Assembly (NCBI GenBank): GCA_035473255.1
Contig: DATIOK010000024.1
Coordinates: 1-54,049, forward strand
From: JAICYJ01 sp035473255
GTDB taxonomy: Bacteria > Actinomycetota > Thermoleophilia > Gaiellales > JAICJC01
Direction: 5' to 3'
Length of the DNA stretch: 54,049 nt
A model generated the notes under the pieces. It saw only the letters and a list, made by a program, of their open reading frames with translations. It was not told the origin of the DNA and did no database searches. Position numbers and translations under genes: made by a program. Within the stretch, counting starts at the first letter, position 1. The number at the start of each line of letters is the position of its first letter. This document shows, piece after piece, positions 51,370-54,049 of the stretch.

Positions 51370-51375
51370 AGACTA
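51370..51375 (-). promoter_or_regulatory. -10 box of the quinone oxidoreductase gene (leaderless type)
   Basis: TAGTCT on the minus strand, 6 nt before ATG 51363. Confidence 0.6.
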
Positions 51376-51425
51376 CCCGCGCCCGGCGCGGCTGGTGCCG
51401 GTGGCGCGAAGCCGCTGTGGTCGCA

Positions 51426-51431
51426 TAGGTT
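51426..51431 (+). promoter_or_regulatory. -10 box of the Fae operon
   Basis: TAGGTT, 10 nt before ATG 51442 (4 nt before an alternative GTG 51436). Either start leaves at most a few leader bases. Confidence 0.5.
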
Positions 51432-51441
51432 CCGCGTGCAC

Positions 51442-51966
51442 ATGCTCGACCGCGAACACATCGACGGCAGGATCGGCGAGGCCTGGTCGGGCGACGTCCC
51501 GAACGGCAGCCACATCAACCTGGTGCTGGCCTGGCGCGGGTCGCCGACCGCGGCGGTGGCCGTGTCGGCGCTGGCCAACCCGCGCGCCGGGCACGCCCCC
51601 GTCGTCGTCTGCCTGGGCGCGGGCAACGCCGTGCGGCCGGTCACGATCATGACCAACAAGGCCACGGCGATCGAGGATCTGCACCAGCGCATCACCTGGG
51701 GCGCCGCCCAGCTGGGCATCGGGCAGGGCGTGATGGACGCCGTGGCAGACGGCATGCTGCCGGCCGAACAGGCGGGTGACCTGGTGCTGCTGGTGGCGGC
51801 CTGGGTCGACCCGGATGCGACCGACGAGACGGCCTGCCGCGAGGCGGCACGCGACGCCACCCGGCGCGCCGTCGACGACGCGCTGGCCGGCGCACCGGCC
51901 GACTCGGTGCGCCGCATCGCGGAGCTTCGCCACGACGCTCGGAACGTCTTCTACGGCGGCGAGTGA
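51442..51966 (+). CDS. fae: Formaldehyde-activating enzyme (Fae) homologue
   Basis: A 174-residue protein that matches Fae along its length: IGEAWSGDVPNGSHINLVLA (Fae: GEALVGDGNEVAHIDLV, with the catalytic His, here H24), SALANPRAGHAP (Fae: NPSAGHTPLL), VRPVTIMTNKATAIEDL and WGAAQLGIGQGVMDAVADG. Fae condenses formaldehyde with tetrahydromethanopterin to methylene-H4MPT in methylotrophs and methanogens. Some homologues (Fae-like) lack a proven role. The frame is open upstream, but ATG 51442 fits the family and the promoter. It is co-translated with an enolase-superfamily enzyme and a zinc alcohol dehydrogenase. No other H4MPT genes are visible in this window. Confidence 0.87.
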   Translation: MLDREHIDGRIGEAWSGDVPNGSHINLVLAWRGSPTAAVAVSALANPRAGHAPVVVCLGAGNAVRPVTIMTNKATAIEDLHQRITWGAAQLGIGQGVMDAVADGMLPAEQAGDLVLLVAAWVDPDATDETACREAARDATRRAVDDALAGAPADSVRRIAELRHDARNVFYGGE

Positions 51967-53078
51967 TGCGGATCGTCTCGATCGAGACGCGCAGCTACCG
52001 CCACCCGTTCGACCCGCCGTTCCGGGCCGCGTGGGATCCCATCCCGCGCGCCTCGCAGGATGCGACGCTCGTGATCGTGACGGCCGATGACGGCACCGCG
52101 GGGTACGCCAGCGGCGGCGACGGCCTCCCCGATCGAGAGCTACTGGAGCGGCTCTTGCGCGGCGTTGACCCGCGCGACAATTCATCCGTGCAGCGGACGT
52201 GCGAGACCGTCGACTTCCATGGCGGCCGGCCCTGGGCGGTCGAGGTCGCGTGCTGGGATCTGACCGGCCGGGCCGTCGGGATGCCCGTCTGGCAGCTGCT
52301 CGGCGGCGGTGGCGGCTCGCTCGCGGCCTACGCCTCGACCGGAGAGCTGGCGGGGCCACAGGAGCGGGCGAGCCGCGCGGTGGCGCTGCGCGACCGCGGC
52401 CTGCGGGCGCTCAAGATCCGCTTCCATCACCCGGACTGGCGTGACGATGTGCGGGTGGTGGAGGCCGTGCGAGCGGCGGTCGGCGACGGGATGGAGATCA
52501 TGGTCGACGCGAACCAGGGCTGGCGGATGCCCGGCGACCTCGCACCGGCATGGGACCTCGCCACCGCCCGCGAGTGCGCCGCGGCGCTCGAGCCGCTCCG
52601 CATCCACTGGCTGGAGGAGCCGCTGCCCACGGCTGACCTCGACGGCTACGCGGCGCTGGTCGCGTCCACCAGCCTGCCGATCGCGGCCGGGGAGATGGTG
52701 CGGCAGGAGCACGAGGCGCGTGACCTGCTGACCCGCGGCGGAATCGCGGTGATCCAGTGTGACGTCCTGTTCTGCGGCGGCATCGGCGGCTGCAGGCGGA
52801 TCGCCGGCCTCGCCCGCGAGCTTGGTTGCAGCTGGTCGCCGCACACCTGGTCGAACGGCTACGGGCTGGTCGCGAACCTGCATGCGGCCTGCGCGCTCTC
52901 GAACCACGGCTACGTGGAGGTGCCCTACGACCCGCCCGCCTGGTCGGCCGAGCGACGCGACTGGATGCTGCCGTTCGTGCTCGAGATCGCCGGGGACGGC
53001 ACCATCGCTCCCCCGCCCGGGCCGGGGCTGGGCGTCGAGCCGGATCTCGACGCGCTCGAGCGGTGGCGGGTGGCATGA
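51966..53078 (+). CDS. Mandelate racemase/muconate lactonizing enzyme family protein
   Basis: A 370-residue enolase-superfamily enzyme. Metal ligands are D181 (VDANQGW), E217 or E218 (WLEEPLP) and E243 (AAGEMV); the general-base region is LKIRFHHPD (KxR in place of KxK) and a C-terminal SWSPHTWSNG provides a His. This pattern fits acid-sugar dehydratases more than muconate cycloisomerase. The start can be GTG 51963 (GTGA with the Fae stop) or ATG 51966. The likely substrate is a sugar acid or other alpha-hydroxy acid. The end overlaps the dehydrogenase by ATGA. Confidence 0.9.
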   Translation: MRIVSIETRSYRHPFDPPFRAAWDPIPRASQDATLVIVTADDGTAGYASGGDGLPDRELLERLLRGVDPRDNSSVQRTCETVDFHGGRPWAVEVACWDLTGRAVGMPVWQLLGGGGGSLAAYASTGELAGPQERASRAVALRDRGLRALKIRFHHPDWRDDVRVVEAVRAAVGDGMEIMVDANQGWRMPGDLAPAWDLATARECAAALEPLRIHWLEEPLPTADLDGYAALVASTSLPIAAGEMVRQEHEARDLLTRGGIAVIQCDVLFCGGIGGCRRIAGLARELGCSWSPHTWSNGYGLVANLHAACALSNHGYVEVPYDPPAWSAERRDWMLPFVLEIAGDGTIAPPPGPGLGVEPDLDALERWRVA

Positions 53079-54049
53079 GAACGAGGGCGGCGGTGCTGCG
53101 CGAGATGGGCTCGCCCCTGACGGTCGAGGAGCTGGAGCTGGCGCCGCCCGGCCCCGGCGAGGTGCTCGTGCGGGTGGCGGCGGCCGGCGTCTGCCACTCC
53201 GACGTGCACCTCGCTGACGGGCACCTGGGGAGCGAGCGCCAGCCGATCGTGCTCGGTCACGAGGGTGCGGGCACGGTCGAAGCCGTGGGCGCGGGCGTCG
53301 CGCACGTCGCCCCCGGCGACCGCGCGGCGTTCTGCTTCGTGCCCTCCTGCGGCGCCTGCGTGCAGTGCCGGGCCGGCCACGCCAACCTCTGCGTCCCGGC
53401 CGCAGAGCACAACGGCCGCGGAGTGCTGGGCGATGGCACCACGCGCCTGTCGTTCCCCGGCGGCGAGCCCGTCAAGCACTTCCTGAGCGTCGCCTGCTTC
53501 GCCGAGCGCTGCGTCGTGCCGGCCGCCGCCGCGGTGCCGCTACCGGCCGGGCTGCCGCTGTGGCAGGCGGCGCTGGTCGGCTGCAGCGTCGTCACCGGCC
53601 TGGGTGCGGTGCGCAACGTGGCGCACGTACAACCCGGCCAGAGCGTCGCCGTGATCGGCTGCGGCGGCGTCGGCCTGCAGGCGATCGCGGGCGCCAGGCT
53701 GGCCGGGGCGGCTCGCGTGGTGGCGATCGACCGCGACGCTGGCAAGCTGGAGCGCGCGCTGCGGCTGGGCGCGACCGACATGGTGCTGGCGGGCGAACGC
53801 GGCGACCCCGTGGCGCGGGTGCGGGAGCTGTGCGGTGACGGTGGCGCCGACCATGCGATCGAGGTGGTGGGCCGTCCGGACACGATCCGCCAGGCGTTCG
53901 GCATGATCCGGCCGGGCGGCACGGCGGTGGTGGTCGGTATCGCTCCCAAGGGGGTCGAGGTGGCGCTGCCGGCGCTCGACTTCGTGAGCGACAAGACGAT
54001 CGCGGGCTGCTTCTACGGATCGGGCAATCCGGCCGCCGAGATGCCGGAG
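53075..54049 (+). CDS. Zinc-dependent alcohol dehydrogenase (partial, runs off the window)
   Basis: First 325 residues of a medium-chain, zinc alcohol dehydrogenase; the C-terminus is beyond the edge. Catalytic zinc ligands begin with C40 and H62-E63 (AGVCHSDVH, LGHEGAG); structural zinc uses C92, C95, C98 and C106 (SCGACVQCRAGHANLC). The NAD-binding GCGGVGLQA follows. It resembles the class III / glutathione- or mycothiol-dependent formaldehyde dehydrogenase-like ADHs in overall layout, which fits a neighbouring Fae, but the specific thiol-adduct residues cannot be judged. ATG overlaps the preceding stop (ATGA). Confidence 0.9.
   Translation, partial: MRTRAAVLREMGSPLTVEELELAPPGPGEVLVRVAAAGVCHSDVHLADGHLGSERQPIVLGHEGAGTVEAVGAGVAHVAPGDRAAFCFVPSCGACVQCRAGHANLCVPAAEHNGRGVLGDGTTRLSFPGGEPVKHFLSVACFAERCVVPAAAAVPLPAGLPLWQAALVGCSVVTGLGAVRNVAHVQPGQSVAVIGCGGVGLQAIAGARLAGAARVVAIDRDAGKLERALRLGATDMVLAGERGDPVARVRELCGDGGADHAIEVVGRPDTIRQAFGMIRPGGTAVVVGIAPKGVEVALPALDFVSDKTIAGCFYGSGNPAAEMPE

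Overview
This 54 kb window is chromosomal, very GC-rich and densely packed. It reads as a free-living, aerobic member of the Actinomycetota. Three things suggest this: strong G/C bias at third codon positions, GTG/TTG starts alongside ATG, and many genes whose only promoter signal is a TANNNT box 6-8 nt before the start codon, as in leaderless actinobacterial transcripts. The overall content would suit a Thermoleophilia-like lineage, but that is inference. I see no rRNA, tRNA, CRISPR array, insertion sequence or phage gene. Most genes form short operons joined by 4-nt NTGA overlaps.

Layout. 1-4926: branched-chain amino acid operon, end of leuB then ilvB-ilvN-ilvC, with an RNB-type ribonuclease attached. 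5005-7589: aldo/keto reductase, an unknown protein, an alpha/beta hydrolase and a membrane protein. 7589-11524: lipid-modification operon (FAD oxidoreductase, DUF1365 protein, cyclopropane-fatty-acid-synthase-like methyltransferase, SDR). 11555-13488: leuC-leuD. 13540-17132: proton-translocating transhydrogenase pntAA-pntAB-pntB plus a PEP-mutase/isocitrate-lyase-family enzyme. 17132-17293: an 81-bp unit in tandem, rich in competing hairpins. 17289-21058 (minus): SNF2 helicase and M20 peptidase. 21137-24710: three-subunit molybdenum hydroxylase. 24718-27120 (minus): small leaderless gene, ilvD and phosphoesterase.

27131-29564 (minus): carboxylesterase, EamA transporter and iron-type dehydrogenase. 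29584-30920: thioesterase and bicupin. 30954-33427 (minus): unknown protein, GNAT, thioredoxin-TPR and PAC2. 33472-34800: MarP-like membrane protease and a 52-residue membrane peptide. 34784-36863 (minus): CoxE-like VWA protein and MoxR ATPase. 36965-38448 (minus): enoyl-CoA hydratase and atypical SDR. 38528-41154: two tandem GAF-GGDEF cyclases and an HNH nuclease that seems to start at ATC. 41238-44841: class IV aminotransferase, RNase HI, methyltransferase, cupin and M20 peptidase. 44902-48684: HExxH lipoprotein and a LacI-controlled amidohydrolase/cysteine-dioxygenase pair. 48695-51363: GlcD-like oxidase, cupin and quinone oxidoreductase. 51442-end: formaldehyde-activating-enzyme (Fae) homologue, enolase-superfamily enzyme and zinc alcohol dehydrogenase, cut by the window edge.

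Two threads stand out. Regulation: at least 16 genes appear to be leaderless, one promoter is an overlapping divergent pair, and two genes seem to use non-standard start codons (ATC with a near-perfect Shine-Dalgarno; CTG in a CTGA overlap). Metabolism: the Fae operon hints at C1/formaldehyde handling linked to sugar-acid or alcohol oxidation, which is unexpected if the host is actinobacterial.
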